Below are positions 46,300 to 56,978 of a stretch of 64,000 nt of DNA, piece after piece (the stretch's first letter is position 1; each line of letters begins with the position of its first letter). The notes beneath the pieces were generated by a model. It saw only the letters and a program-made list of their open reading frames with translations. It was not told the origin of the DNA and ran no database searches. The position numbers were made by a program, and so were the translations under genes. The stretch covers positions 372,001-436,000 of the forward strand of contig NZ_JACHGB010000005.1 of assembly GCF_014202215.1 (NCBI RefSeq), written 5' to 3'. The stretch comes from Quisquiliibacterium transsilvanicum. GTDB lineage: Bacteria; Pseudomonadota; Gammaproteobacteria; Burkholderiales; Burkholderiaceae_E.

Positions 46300-47061
46300 T
46301 CAGCCCTGCGACTTCATGTACAGCTTCTGCATGCCGCCCAGCCAGCGGTCGTAGTCGGCGGTCTTGTTGCGCATGTAGTCGAGCACCTGCGGGTGCGGCA
46401 GCACCAGGAAGCGGCGCTCGCGCATCGTCTTCAGCACCTCTTCGGCGACCGTGTCCGCGCTGAGGATTCCGTCGACGCCCGCCGAGCCGCCGTCGTCTGG
46501 GACCATGCCGGTGCGCACCGCCTGCGGGCACAGGCAGGACACGTCCAGTCCGCGGCGGCCATAGGCGATCGACAGCCACTCGGCGAAGGCCACTGCGGCG
46601 TGCTTGGTGACACCGTAGGGCGCCGATTCGACGATGTTCAGCAGGCCCGCCGCGGAGGCGGTGATCACGAACTGACCCTCGCCGCGCGCCAGCATCGGCT
46701 CGACCACCGCGCGCGCCGCCCACACGTGGGCCATCACGTGGATCCGCCACATCGCGTCCCAGAGTTCGTCCGGCGCCTCGGGGCCGCCGTGGCCGAGGAT
46801 GCCGGCGTTCGAGAAGAACACGTCGACCCGGCCGTAGCGTTTTTCGGCCTCGGCCACCAGGCGTTTGAGGTCGTCCTCGCGGCCGACGTCGCAGCGCACC
46901 GCGAGCCCGCCCACCTGGTCGGCGACAGTCTTGAGCGCCGCCTCGTTCAGGTCGGCAACGACCACGCCGGCTGCGCCTTCCGCGGCGAATTTCAGCGCCG
47001 TGGCGCGGCCGATGCCGCTGGCGCCGCCGGTGATGACTGCGACCTTGCCCTTGATGTCCAT
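46300..47061 (-). CDS. Short-chain dehydrogenase/reductase
   Basis: A 253-residue SDR oxidoreductase. The cofactor loop is ITGGASGIG, with aspartate after the second strand (VADLN) suggesting NAD(H). FSNAGILG is the NAG motif, and the catalytic set is S in TASAAG and YGVTK. The ATG at 47061 follows CGGAGGAA. It is divergent from nadE over a 100-base gap. The substrate alcohol is not known. Confidence 0.9.
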   Translation of the reverse strand: MDIKGKVAVITGGASGIGRATALKFAAEGAAGVVVADLNEAALKTVADQVGGLAVRCDVGREDDLKRLVAEAEKRYGRVDVFFSNAGILGHGGPEAPDELWDAMWRIHVMAHVWAARAVVEPMLARGEGQFVITASAAGLLNIVESAPYGVTKHAAVAFAEWLSIAYGRRGLDVSCLCPQAVRTGMVPDDGGSAGVDGILSADTVAEEVLKTMRERRFLVLPHPQVLDYMRNKTADYDRWLGGMQKLYMKSQG

Positions 47062-47161
47062 TCGATTCCTCCGTGTCGGTTCGGGTTGCCCGGGCAATGT
47101 AACCGAGCGGGTCCGCGATGCCGCAGAATGACGGATCCGAACATTCCGATCGTCCGCGCCC

Positions 47162-49222
47162 GTGTCCTTCTTCAACCTCTACCGTCACAACTTCGTCCGG
47201 GTCGCGGTCTGCGTCCCACAGGTCCGGGTCGCCGATCCCGCCTACAACGCCGGCCAGACGGTGGCGCTGGCGCGCCAGGCAGCGGAGCGCGGTGCGCTGG
47301 TCGCGGTGTTCCCCGAGCTCGGCCTGACCGCCTACACCTGTGACGACCTCTTCCACCAGCAGGCGCTGCTGGACGCCGCGCAGGCGGCGCTCGCCACGGT
47401 GCTCGAGGACACCCGGGCGCTCGAGCTGGTCGTCGCGGTGGGACTGCCGGTGGCGGTCGACGGGCTGCTCTACAACTGCGCTGCGCTGCTGCATCGCGGC
47501 CGCATCCTGGGCGTCACGCCCAAGACCTACCTGCCCAATTACCGCGAGTTCTACGAGCTGCGGCAGTTCGCGCCGGCGGACACCGCGCTGCGCGACAGCA
47601 TCGACCTGGCCGGGCAGCGCGGCGTGCCCTTCGGCAGTCGCCTGCTGTTCCGTTGCGCGAGCCAGCCGCTGCTCACGCTGCACATGGAAATCTGCGAGGA
47701 CCTGTGGACGCCGATCCCGCCCTCGTCACACGCGGCGCTGGCCGGCGCCACCGTACTGCTCAACCTGTCGGCATCGAACGTTTTGGTCGGCAAGGACGTC
47801 TACCGGCGCCAGCTGGCCGCGAACCAGTCGGCGCGCTGCCTGGCGGCCTACGCCTACAGCGCGGCCGGCACCGGGGAGTCGACCACCGACATGGCCTGGG
47901 ACGGCCACGGGCTGGTCTGCGAAAACGGCTCGCTGCTCGCCGAGACCGAGCGCTTCCACGATGGCGCGCAGATGGTCGTCGCCGACGTCGACCTCGACCG
48001 GATCGCGCAGGACCGGATGCGCCAGAACAGCTTCGCCGCCTCGGTGCGCGCGCACGCGGCGCAGCTCGAGGGCTTCCGCACCGTGGAGTTCGACGCGGCG
48101 CTCAAGCTCGATGCGCAGCTGCTGCTCGAGCGCAGCTACGAGCGCTTCCCCTACGTTCCCTCCGACCCCGCGACCCGCGACGCGCGCTGCCGCGAGGTCT
48201 ACGACATCCAGGTGCAGGGGCTGGTCACGCGGCTGCGTTCGATGCGCGCGAAGAAGGTCGTCATCGGCGTCTCCGGCGGCCTGGACTCCACGCAGGCGCT
48301 GATCGTCTGCGCCCGGGCGATGGATCTGATGGGGCTGCCGCGCGCCAACATCCTCGCCTACACGATGCCCGGCTTCGCCACCGGTGACCGCACCCGCGAC
48401 CAGGCCCATCGGCTGATGGAGGCGGTGGGCGCCACCGGCCGCGAAATCGACATCCGGCCGAGCTGCCTGCAGATGCTGCGCGACATCGGCCATCCCTTCG
48501 CCGACGGCCAGCCGGTCTACGACGTCACCTTCGAAAACGTGCAGGCCGGCGAGCGCACCAGCCACCTGTTCCGGCTCGCCAACCTGCACGACGCCCCGGT
48601 GATCGGCACCGGCGACCTCTCCGAGCTTGCGCTCGGCTGGTGCACCTACGGCGTGGGCGACCAGATGTCGCACTACAACGTCAACGCCAGCGTTCCCAAG
48701 ACCCTGATCCAGTTCCTCATCCGCCACGAGGCGCGCGAGGGCGGACTGGGGGCGCAGGCCAGCCGGGCGCTCGAGGACGTGCTGGCCACCGAGATCAGCC
48801 CGGAGCTGGTGCCCGAGGGCGCTGACGGGCAGGTGCAGCGCAGCGAAGCGAGCGTGGGCCCCTACGAGCTGCAGGACTTCCACCTCTACTACACGCTGCG
48901 CTACGGCTTTCCGCCGGCCAAGGTCGCCTTCCTGGCCTGGACCGCCTGGCGCGATGCCGCACGCGGCAGCTGGCCCGACTTCCCCGAGCATGCGCGCAAC
49001 GCCTACCCGATCGGCGAGATCCGGCGCTGGCTCGGCGTCTTCCTCGAGCGTTTCTTCGGCCGCTCTCAGTACAAGCGCAGCGCGATGCCCAACGGGCCCA
49101 AGGTCGGCTCAGGCGGCTCGCTGTCGCCGCGCAGCGACTGGCGCGCGCCCAGCGACGGGGTTGCCGCGCCGTGGCTGGCGGCGCTGGAGGAAGTGCCGGA
49201 AACGGAGTCCGCGCCGCGCTGA
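47162..49222 (+). CDS. nadE: Glutamine-dependent NAD+ synthetase
   Basis: This enzyme amidates nicotinic acid adenine dinucleotide to NAD+ using glutamine. The 686-residue two-domain form is present. An N-terminal nitrilase-type glutaminase carries the triad E in [11 protein letters not shown] in [13 protein letters not shown] and C in EICEDLW. The C-terminal synthetase has the ATP-pyrophosphatase loop SGGLDSTQ near residue 371. The GTG start gives the conserved [16 protein letters not shown]. It is complete, and longer than the 540-residue bacterial form, like the mycobacterial type. Confidence 0.95.
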   Translation: MSFFNLYRHNFVRVAVCVPQVRVADPAYNAGQTVALARQAAERGALVAVFPELGLTAYTCDDLFHQQALLDAAQAALATVLEDTRALELVVAVGLPVAVDGLLYNCAALLHRGRILGVTPKTYLPNYREFYELRQFAPADTALRDSIDLAGQRGVPFGSRLLFRCASQPLLTLHMEICEDLWTPIPPSSHAALAGATVLLNLSASNVLVGKDVYRRQLAANQSARCLAAYAYSAAGTGESTTDMAWDGHGLVCENGSLLAETERFHDGAQMVVADVDLDRIAQDRMRQNSFAASVRAHAAQLEGFRTVEFDAALKLDAQLLLERSYERFPYVPSDPATRDARCREVYDIQVQGLVTRLRSMRAKKVVIGVSGGLDSTQALIVCARAMDLMGLPRANILAYTMPGFATGDRTRDQAHRLMEAVGATGREIDIRPSCLQMLRDIGHPFADGQPVYDVTFENVQAGERTSHLFRLANLHDAPVIGTGDLSELALGWCTYGVGDQMSHYNVNASVPKTLIQFLIRHEAREGGLGAQASRALEDVLATEISPELVPEGADGQVQRSEASVGPYELQDFHLYYTLRYGFPPAKVAFLAWTAWRDAARGSWPDFPEHARNAYPIGEIRRWLGVFLERFFGRSQYKRSAMPNGPKVGSGGSLSPRSDWRAPSDGVAAPWLAALEEVPETESAPR

Positions 49223-49238
49223 GTGCCCCGGCGCAGTC

Positions 49239-49328
49239 GGGCGTTCGGGTTCGTCGGACGCGTCTGGCTGCTCGGGCGCATGCCGGCGTTCCGGTTCGTC
49301 GGGCGCGTCCGGCTGCGGCGGGTGCGCC
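49239..49328 (+). repeat. Imperfect 45-bp direct repeat
   Basis: Two adjacent 45-base copies share GCGTTC-GGTTCGTCGG-CGCGTC-GGCTG with a handful of differences. They lie in the 204-base gap between nadE and the NIPSNAP gene. Confidence 0.75.
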
Positions 49329-49426
49329 GACGCTTTCGACGCGGTATCTTCGACCGGTCCGCCGCGGCGGCGGACCGGGACGCCTCCCGGGCGCCCGTCT
49401 GTCGAATCGACCCCACGGGAGTCCGC

Positions 49427-49744
49427 ATGGCGATCTACGAACTGCGCACCTACGACATCATCGTCGGCAAGATGGGCGAGGTGGCCCAGCTCTACAAGAA
49501 TGAAGGCTGGCCGGCGCTGCAGAAGCATCCGCAGAAGCTGGTCGGTTACTTCACCGGTGACATCGGCGCGCTCAACCAGCTGGTCCACCTCTGGAAGTTC
49601 GACGACGACGCCGACCGCCGCGCGTTCTGGGCAGGCGTGTTCGCCGACGCCGAGTTCATGGCATTCGCCGGCAAGCTGCGCCCGCTGATCGCCGCGCAGC
49701 AGAACAAGCTGATGATGTCGGCGCCCTGGGGGCCCACGCCCTGA
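49427..49744 (+). CDS. NIPSNAP family protein
   Basis: A 105-residue ferredoxin-like alpha/beta-barrel protein. MAIYELRTYDIIVGKMGEV is the NIPSNAP signature and LVHLWKFDDDADRRAFW the second. The ATG at 49427 follows GGGAG. The frame is open further upstream through a 45-base repeat but that sequence is not family-like. These proteins are common beside catabolic genes, but the function is unknown. Confidence 0.9.
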   Translation: MAIYELRTYDIIVGKMGEVAQLYKNEGWPALQKHPQKLVGYFTGDIGALNQLVHLWKFDDDADRRAFWAGVFADAEFMAFAGKLRPLIAAQQNKLMMSAPWGPTP

Positions 49745-49811
49745 TGCGGACGTCTGCGCCGCCGCCGGCGTCCGTGGCCCCGGCGGCCCGCATCGCCTTG
49801 CAGCGCGCGCA

Positions 49812-50753
49812 GTGAACGCCCGGCTCACGCCGCGGCTGGCGCTGCTGCTGGTGCTGCCGCCGCTGCTCTGGGCGGGCAACGCGGTGGTCGGCCGGCTGGC
49901 CGCCGGGCAGGTGCCGCCAGTGACGCTCAACGCGCTGCGCTGGCTGCTGGCGCTGCTGATCCTGCTGCCGATCGGCTGGAGCGCGGTCGGCACGCCGCGC
50001 GCGCGCCGCGAGGTGCTGGCCCGCTGGCGCCCGCTGGCCCTGCTGGGGCTGTTCGGAATCGGCAGCTACAACGCGCTGCAGTACCTGGCGCTGACCACCT
50101 CGTCGGCGCTGAACGTCACCCTGATCCTGTCGAGCACACCGGTCTGGATGCTGCTGATCGGCGCGCTGGTCTACCGCGAACGTCCTGGCCGGCGCGCGAT
50201 GATGGGTGCCGCGCTGTCGCTGGCGGGCGTCGCGGTGGTGCTCACCCGCGGCGACCTGTCGCAGCTCGCGTCGGTGCGCTTCGTGCCGGGCGACCTGCTG
50301 ATGCTGGCCGGCGCCTTCGTCTGGGCCTGCTACAGCTGGCTGCTGGCGCGCCCGCCGGCGTCGCTGGCCATCGGCGCGCGTCCGGACTGGGACTGGGCGG
50401 CCTTCCTGCTGGTGCAGGTGATGTTCGGCGCCGCCTGGGCGGCCGTCTGGGCGGGCATCGAGGTGGCCGTCGCGCCGGCGCCCATCCTCTGGTCGCCCTG
50501 GGTGCTGGTCGCGCTGGTCTACGTGGCGATCGGGCCGTCGCTGATCGCCTACCGCTGCTGGGGCCTTGGCGTGGCCGCCGTGGGGCCGTCGGTCGCCAGC
50601 CTGTTCGGCAACCTCACGCCGCTGTTCGCTGCGATCCTGTCCGCGCTGCTGGTCGGCGAGATGCCGCGTCCCTTCCACGGCGCGGCCTTCCTGCTGATCG
50701 TGATCGGCATCCTGGTTTCGGCGCGGCCGGCCCGCAGCACGAGCCGAGCCTGA
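49812..50753 (+). CDS. EamA/DMT-family transporter
   Basis: A 313-residue membrane protein with ten hydrophobic segments forming two EamA repeats. LPPLLWAGNAVVGRLA opens the first, and GPSLIAYRCWGLGVAAVGPSVA lies in the second, close to YdcZ/RhaT-like drug-metabolite transporters. The GTG start gives MNARLTPRLALLL. The substrate is unknown, possibly an amino acid or metabolite exporter. Confidence 0.9.
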   Translation: MNARLTPRLALLLVLPPLLWAGNAVVGRLAAGQVPPVTLNALRWLLALLILLPIGWSAVGTPRARREVLARWRPLALLGLFGIGSYNALQYLALTTSSALNVTLILSSTPVWMLLIGALVYRERPGRRAMMGAALSLAGVAVVLTRGDLSQLASVRFVPGDLLMLAGAFVWACYSWLLARPPASLAIGARPDWDWAAFLLVQVMFGAAWAAVWAGIEVAVAPAPILWSPWVLVALVYVAIGPSLIAYRCWGLGVAAVGPSVASLFGNLTPLFAAILSALLVGEMPRPFHGAAFLLIVIGILVSARPARSTSRA

Positions 50754-50784
50754 GCGTCGAGTTCAGGCCGCAGACGACGACCTC

Positions 50785-50946
50785 ATGGACGAGGCCCTGA
50801 AGGCCACGGGCCTCAAGACCAAGAAGGAAGCCGTCGAGCTTGGCCTCAAGACCCTGATCAGGCTGAAGAAGCAGGCAGCAATCAAGGGCTTCCGGGGCAA
50901 GCTGAGCTGGCAGGGTGACCTCGCGGAGCTGAGGGCTGCCCGGTGA
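50785..50946 (+). CDS. vapB: VapB-type antitoxin, shortened at the N-terminus
   Basis: This gene is too short for most gene finders: 53 residues, MDEALKATGLKTKKEAVELG then LKTLIRLKKQ and GKLSWQGDLAELRAAR. The C-terminal toxin-binding tail is complete. Intact relatives begin about 12 residues earlier with a beta-strand ending DDDLM. The frame upstream does read ADDDLM but has no start codon before it runs into the EamA gene end. The DNA-binding strand is therefore probably lost. The TGA overlaps the vapC GTG (GTGA). Confidence 0.7.
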   Translation: MDEALKATGLKTKKEAVELGLKTLIRLKKQAAIKGFRGKLSWQGDLAELRAAR

Positions 50947-51344
50947 TCGTGGTCGACTCCGGCGTCTGGATCGACTACTTCAACGGCGTTGCGAGCCCCG
51001 CAACCGACCGGCTCGACGCCCTGCTCGGGGTCGAGCCTCTGGCCGTGGGCGACGTGATCCTCGCCGAAGTGCTCCAGGGCTTCCGGAGCGATGCGGACTA
51101 CAGGACCGCCAGGAGCCTCATGAGCTCGCTGATCGTCGTCGGCATGCTTGGCGAAGCCAACGCGATCAGATGCGCCGACAACTTCAGGGCCTTGCGCAAA
51201 CGTGGCGTCACTATCCGCAAGACGATCGACGTCTTCATCGCCACGTACTGCATCGAGAACAAGTGCCCGCTGCTGTTTCAGGACCAGGACTTCCTGCTCT
51301 TCGTCGAGCACCTGGGCCTCGTGCCCGTCATCAGAAGCGAATGA
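50943..51344 (+). CDS. vapC: VapC-type PIN-domain toxin
   Basis: A 133-residue PIN-domain nuclease. The acids are present in IVVDSGVWIDYFNG, ILAEVLQGF, TIDVFIATYC and FQDQDFLLF, so it looks active. The GTG start overlaps the antitoxin stop. It is of the same general size as, but clearly different in sequence from, the vapC at 27.3 kb. Confidence 0.9.
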   Translation: MIVVDSGVWIDYFNGVASPATDRLDALLGVEPLAVGDVILAEVLQGFRSDADYRTARSLMSSLIVVGMLGEANAIRCADNFRALRKRGVTIRKTIDVFIATYCIENKCPLLFQDQDFLLFVEHLGLVPVIRSE

Positions 51345-51407
51345 CGCGTCGCGATGCTGCGGGTGCGGCTCGCGACGCTATCGGCCAGGCGCGCGACGCG
51401 GCGTCCC

Positions 51408-52259
51408 TCAGGTCTCCAGCCGGTACGCGTCGCCAAAGCGCACCACCCGGCCGGCGCTGCAGCCGGCGAAGTGGGTGCCGATCACCAGCGTGCGGGTGCC
51501 GGCCAGCCGGCCGAACACCTCGTGGCGGGTGCGGGTGGACTGCGCGGAATCGAAGTCGACGGTGGCCGCCCAGTCGGGCCGCGCCATCTGGCAGGGGTGG
51601 TGGATGAAGTCGCCGGTGATCAGCGCCTCTTCGCCCTTCGACGAAATTGCCACGCTGACGTGACCGGGCGTGTGACCCACGGTGGGCACCAGGCGGACTT
51701 CGTCGCAGATCCGGTGATCGGTCTCCACCAGGTCGACGAGGCCGGCCTCGAACACCGGCCGGACCGAATCCGCGAACACCGCCGCCTGCTCGTCGTTGTC
51801 ACGCTCGTCGCGCCAGTACTCGAACTCGGTGCGGGCCATCAGGTAGCGCGCGTTCGGGAAGGTGGGCACCCAGCGGCCGTCGACCAGCATGGTGTTCCAT
51901 CCGACGTGGTCCACGTGCAGGTGGGTGCACATGACGGTGTCGATCGACTCGCGCGGAAAGCCGGCCGCGGCCAGGTCATCGAGGAAGGGGCCCTGCAGGT
52001 CGTTCCAGGTGGGCACGTGGCGGCCCTGCTTCTCGTTGCCCAGGCAGGTGTCGACGATGATCCGCCGCCCGCCGGCCTCGATGACCAGCGCGTGGATGCT
52101 CATCTTGAGCCGGCCCTCGTCGGTCATGAAGTGGGGCTTCATCCACTCCATGCCGAGCACCGCCTCGGCGGTGGCCTGTGGCAGGATGAACCGCGTGCCG
52201 CCGGTGGCCTCCAGCTCGACGATCTTGGTCACGGTGACGTCGCCGATCTTCCATTTCAT
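51408..52259 (-). CDS. MBL-fold metallo-hydrolase
   Basis: A 283-residue metallo-beta-lactamase-fold hydrolase. The metal motif HLHVDH is at 113-118, with further ligands in PTVGHTPGHVSV, ITGDFIHHP and IGTHFAG. The pattern is that of quorum-quenching lactonases and related esterases, but without the sequence detail to pick a substrate. It lies alone on the - strand, divergent from the phosphatase gene. Confidence 0.9.
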   Translation of the reverse strand: MKWKIGDVTVTKIVELEATGGTRFILPQATAEAVLGMEWMKPHFMTDEGRLKMSIHALVIEAGGRRIIVDTCLGNEKQGRHVPTWNDLQGPFLDDLAAAGFPRESIDTVMCTHLHVDHVGWNTMLVDGRWVPTFPNARYLMARTEFEYWRDERDNDEQAAVFADSVRPVFEAGLVDLVETDHRICDEVRLVPTVGHTPGHVSVAISSKGEEALITGDFIHHPCQMARPDWAATVDFDSAQSTRTRHEVFGRLAGTRTLVIGTHFAGCSAGRVVRFGDAYRLET

Positions 52260-52562
52260 CCGGGTCTCCTCCTGGGTTCGGCGGGCGCCGCCGGGGCGCA
52301 GCGGGCGCGCCCCGCGAGAGCGCCCGGGTCGCCGCCGACCGTAGCACAGGGCCGCCCGCGATGGTCAGCGGTGGTCCGGACTGGTGGGGTTGCACCGTTC
52401 CGGATGTGTGGCCATTGCGCCCGGATTGGCCGGGCCCCTTGCGCCTCGCCGACGGGGCCGTTCCGACATCCGCGCGGGCGCATCGCCGGCGCCCGCTGCC
52501 GACCGCGATGCCGGTCCTCGGTCGGGTACAGTCGGCGCATCCATTTGGAGGCCAGACCAACC
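52260..52562. promoter_or_regulatory. Divergent intergenic region
   Basis: This 303-base region separates the MBL hydrolase and histidine phosphatase starts. TACAGT at 52527-52532 is a plausible -10 for the phosphatase, and GGAGG lies 14 bases before its GTG. No gene or RNA is recognisable in it. Confidence 0.4.
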
Positions 52563-53177
52563 GTGTCCATCATCCTTGTCCGCCACGGCGAGACCGCGCT
52601 GAATGCGTCCCGCGTGATCCAGCCGCCCGACACCCCGCTGAGCGAACGCGGCTTCGGCCAGGCGCACGCGGTTGCGCGCCGGCTCGCCGGCCTGGCGCCC
52701 GCCGCCATCCTGAGCAGCGACCTGGCGCGCGCCGCGCAGACCGCCGACGCGATCGCCGCCGCCACCGGCCTGCCGGTGGAGCCGACCGAGCTGCTGCATG
52801 AGCGCAACTTCGGCGCGCTGCGCGGCAAGGCCTACGACAGCCTGGGCTACGACCCGATCCACGACGAGAAGGCCGCGCCGGGCGGCGAGTCGATGGAGGT
52901 CTTCCGCGCGCGGGTCGCATCCGCCTTCGACAGGATGCTCGCGCTGCGCGCGTCGCTGGCCGGGCCGCTGGTCGTGGTCTCGCACGGCCTGGTGATCCGG
53001 GTGCTGCTGGAGCGGCACCTGCGCCTGCCGCTGGGCACTGCCGCCCCGGAGCGGCTGGCCAACACCTCGGTGACCATCTTCGCGCCCGATTCGCCCTGGG
53101 AGGCGAGCGTGGTGAACTGCGCGATCCACCTCGAGGGCGACCTCAGCGACGACCAGCGCGCGATCGCCGGCGTCTGA
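52563..53177 (+). CDS. Histidine phosphatase family protein
   Basis: A 204-residue phosphoglycerate-mutase-like phosphatase. The RHG motif is at the N-terminus (ILVRHGETALN) and the second histidine is in VVSHGLVIRV, with ERNFGALRG in between. The GTG start places RHG at residues 7-9, as in the family. It lies 37 bases before the acyl-CoA ligase. The substrate is not known. Confidence 0.9.
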   Translation: MSIILVRHGETALNASRVIQPPDTPLSERGFGQAHAVARRLAGLAPAAILSSDLARAAQTADAIAAATGLPVEPTELLHERNFGALRGKAYDSLGYDPIHDEKAAPGGESMEVFRARVASAFDRMLALRASLAGPLVVVSHGLVIRVLLERHLRLPLGTAAPERLANTSVTIFAPDSPWEASVVNCAIHLEGDLSDDQRAIAGV

Positions 53178-53214
53178 GCCGGAACAGAACGACAAGAGCC
53201 CAGGAGCCCCCGTC

Positions 53215-54813
53215 ATGAACATCCCGCCCGCCCTCGCGGACCGTCACGTCCAGCCCTTCGCGGCCCAGGACATCCGCACGCTGCTCGAGGTCCAGGCGCA
53301 GTTGCGCCGCGACCATCCCTTCCTGGTGTGGCGCCCGTTCAGCGGGCCGGCGCGCAGCTGGACCTACGGCCAGTTCCTCGAGCGGGTCCGGCGCTTCGCG
53401 GCGGGGTTGCACGGCAGGGGCGTGCGCGCCGGCGACCGCGTCCTGGTCCACCTGGACAACTGCCCGGAGACGATCATCGCCTGGTTCGGCTGCGCCTGGA
53501 TGGGCGCGGTTGCGGTGACCACCAACGCCAAGTCCAGCGCCGACGAGCTCGCCTATTTCGCCGGCCATTCGGGCGCGATCGCCGGCATCACCCAGCCGAA
53601 GTTCGCGCAGCTGGTCGCCGGCGCCTGCCGCGAGCTGCGCTGGCTGGCGATCACCGAGACCGACAACGGCGACGATGCCGGCCCCAACCGTCCGGAGCCG
53701 GGGCAGTCCTTCGAGCGCATCGACGGCGACCCCGGGTCGCTGCCGGAGCGGCCGCGCGACCCGATGGCGCCGTTCAGCGTCCAGTACACCTCGGGCACCA
53801 CCTCCCGGCCCAAGGGCGTGCTGTGGACGCACGCCAATGCGCTGTGGGGCGCTCGGGTCAACGCCGATCACCAGACGCTGCGCGCCGACGACGTCCACCT
53901 GGTGGCGCTGCCGCTGTTCCACACCAATGCGCAGGCCTACTCGGTGCTGGCCACCCTGTGGGCGGGCGCCACCGCGGTGATCCTGCCGCGCTTCTCCGCG
54001 AGCCGCTTCTGGGAGATCTCGCTGGAGCATCGCTGCACCTGGTTCTCGATGGTGCCCTTCTGCTCCCGCGCGATCATGGACCAGGAGGTGCCGCAGCATC
54101 ACTACCGGCTGTGGGGCAGCGGGGTCTGCGAGCCCCCCACCGATGCGCACTTCAGGGTCAAGACCCTCGGCTGGTGGGGCATGACTGAAACCATCACCCA
54201 CGGCACGATCGGCTCGGTGCACCTGCCCAATGCCTCGCTGTCGATGGGCCGCGCGGCGCCGGAGTACGGCATCCGGGTGTCGGTCGACGGCCGTCCGGCG
54301 CAGCCCGGCGAGACCGGCGATCTGTCGATCCTCGGCGTGCGCGGCCTGTCGCTGTTCGCCGAGTACCTGAACAACCCGCAGGCGACTGCCGACGCCTTCG
54401 ACGCGGACGGCTACTTCCAGACCGGCGACCGGGTCACGGTGGGCGCCGACGGCTGGCTCTACTTCGCCGACCGTTCGAAGGACATGCTCAAGGTCGGCGG
54501 CGAGAACGTCGCCGCCTCCGAGATCGAGCGGGTCATCCTGACCGTGCCCGGCGTGCTCGAGGCGGCAGTGGTGGCGCGCAAGGACCGCATGCTGGACGAG
54601 GTGCCGGTGGCCTTCGTGCGCGCGCCCGAGGTGCCGGTCGCGCAGCGCGCGGCGCTGGCGAAGGCGGTCGAGGACGCCTGCCGGACGGCGCTGGCCGACT
54701 TCAAGCGGCCGCGGGAGGTGCGGGTGGTCGACGAGCTGCCGCGCTCGACCCTGGAGAAGATCGCCAAGGCCGAACTTCGCAAGCTGATCGAGGTGGAGCA
54801 GCCGCAGGGCTGA
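53215..54813 (+). CDS. ATP-dependent acyl-CoA ligase (AMP-forming, CaiC-like)
   Basis: A 532-residue ANL-superfamily enzyme that activates a carboxylic acid to its CoA ester. The P-loop YTSGTTSRPKG lies near residue 191, GWWGMTETITHG is the A5 region and GDRVTVGADGWLYFADRSKD the A7/A8 hinge. The catalytic lysine region is LPRSTLEKIAKAEL near the C-terminus. The layout is closest to carnitine/fatty acid ligases. It may feed the CoA-dependent genes elsewhere in the window, which is a guess. Confidence 0.9.
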   Translation: MNIPPALADRHVQPFAAQDIRTLLEVQAQLRRDHPFLVWRPFSGPARSWTYGQFLERVRRFAAGLHGRGVRAGDRVLVHLDNCPETIIAWFGCAWMGAVAVTTNAKSSADELAYFAGHSGAIAGITQPKFAQLVAGACRELRWLAITETDNGDDAGPNRPEPGQSFERIDGDPGSLPERPRDPMAPFSVQYTSGTTSRPKGVLWTHANALWGARVNADHQTLRADDVHLVALPLFHTNAQAYSVLATLWAGATAVILPRFSASRFWEISLEHRCTWFSMVPFCSRAIMDQEVPQHHYRLWGSGVCEPPTDAHFRVKTLGWWGMTETITHGTIGSVHLPNASLSMGRAAPEYGIRVSVDGRPAQPGETGDLSILGVRGLSLFAEYLNNPQATADAFDADGYFQTGDRVTVGADGWLYFADRSKDMLKVGGENVAASEIERVILTVPGVLEAAVVARKDRMLDEVPVAFVRAPEVPVAQRAALAKAVEDACRTALADFKRPREVRVVDELPRSTLEKIAKAELRKLIEVEQPQG

Positions 54814-54901
54814 GGAACCCGCCGCCGCGGAGCCTTCGCTTCGCTTCGCGGCGCGGGCGGCCTGGCGCAGGCGCATCGCCCGCGGCAGCGCCGCGGCCGG
54901 T

Positions 54902-55627
<726 letters not shown>

Positions 55628-55689
55628 TCAGGGTCGTCGGGCGCATCGATCAAGGTGCGCCGCGGCACGTCAAGGCCGGAAAAGCATCC

Positions 55690-55705
55690 TGGCACGAGAA
55701 ATGCA
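55690..55705 (+). promoter_or_regulatory. Sigma-54 (-24/-12) promoter for TorF-glnK-amtB
   Basis: TGGCACGAGAAATGCA matches TGGCACG-N4-TTGCA with a single mismatch (ATGC for TTGC). The GG and GC pairs are 10 bases apart as required. It lies 73 bases before the porin ATG, downstream of the NtrC boxes. Confidence 0.75.
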
Positions 55706-55777
55706 GTGCTGTTCCCACCGGCCAGCGTTGAGTCGACGCCGGCCCGAGAAACCTGACTTCAACCGGAGAGGACCGAA

Positions 55778-56548
55778 ATGAACAAGCTGATCGCAGTCGC
55801 GGGTTTCGCAGCCACCGTATCGACCCTGGCGGCGCTGCCGTCCGTCGCGGTCGCGCAGGACAAGGCGGCGGAATCGCCCCATACCTTCGCCGGCAACATG
55901 AGCCTGGTGAGCGAGTACCGCTTCCGCGGCCTGGCCCAGACCGACTTCCGTCCCGCGCTGCAGGGCGGCTTCGACTACAGCCACGCCAGCGGCTTCTACC
56001 TGGGCACCTGGGCCTCGAACATCAGCTGGCTCTCTGATGCCGGCGCAGGCAGCGGCAGCAGCCTGGAGCTCGACGTCTACGGCGGCTACCGCGGCAAGGT
56101 GGGCGAGTTCGGCTACGACGTCGGCCTGCTCCAGTACTACTACCCGGGCAACTTCTCGGCCTGGACCGGCGCCGGCAATCCGAAGCCGAACACCCTCGAG
56201 GCCTACGTTGCCGGTTCCTGGCAGATGCTGACGGTGAAGTACTCGCACGCGGTCAGCGACCTGTTCGGCACGCCCGACAGCAAGGGCTCGAACTACCTCG
56301 AGCTGAACGGCGCCTTCGACGTCGGCGCCGGCTTCGGCCTGGCCGCGCACGTCGGCCGCCAGAAGGTCAAGAACGCAAGCGCCTGCACCTATACCGACTG
56401 GAAGCTTGGCCTGACCAAGTCCTTCGTCGGTCTCGACTGGGGCCTCGCCTACGTGGACACCAATGCCAAGGACGCCTGCTACATGAACTACAGGAACAAG
56501 AACCTCGGCAAGGAAGCGCTGGTCCTGTCAGTCGGCAAGACGTTCTGA
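55778..56548 (+). CDS. TorF family putative porin
   Basis: A 256-residue outer-membrane beta-barrel of the TorF/Gcw_chp family. The signal peptide runs to AVAQ at about residue 27. The mature protein begins with FAGNMSLVSEYRFRGLAQTD, the family signature, shows alternating aromatic strands throughout and ends in a terminal phenylalanine as expected for barrel assembly. It precedes glnK by 63 bases and is behind the NtrC/sigma-54 control region, so it is probably made under nitrogen limitation. The solute it passes is unknown. Confidence 0.9.
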   Translation: MNKLIAVAGFAATVSTLAALPSVAVAQDKAAESPHTFAGNMSLVSEYRFRGLAQTDFRPALQGGFDYSHASGFYLGTWASNISWLSDAGAGSGSSLELDVYGGYRGKVGEFGYDVGLLQYYYPGNFSAWTGAGNPKPNTLEAYVAGSWQMLTVKYSHAVSDLFGTPDSKGSNYLELNGAFDVGAGFGLAAHVGRQKVKNASACTYTDWKLGLTKSFVGLDWGLAYVDTNAKDACYMNYRNKNLGKEALVLSVGKTF

Positions 56549-56950
<402 letters not shown>

Positions 56951-56978
56951 GCGCGCACCCCTGACACTGGAGGCAATC

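Noticed and set aside
49223-49744. Longer NIPSNAP protein starting at a GTG right after nadE
   Set aside because: The extra 68 residues are arginine-rich repeat sequence unlike the family, while the ATG at 49427 has its own ribosome site and matches the family N-terminus.
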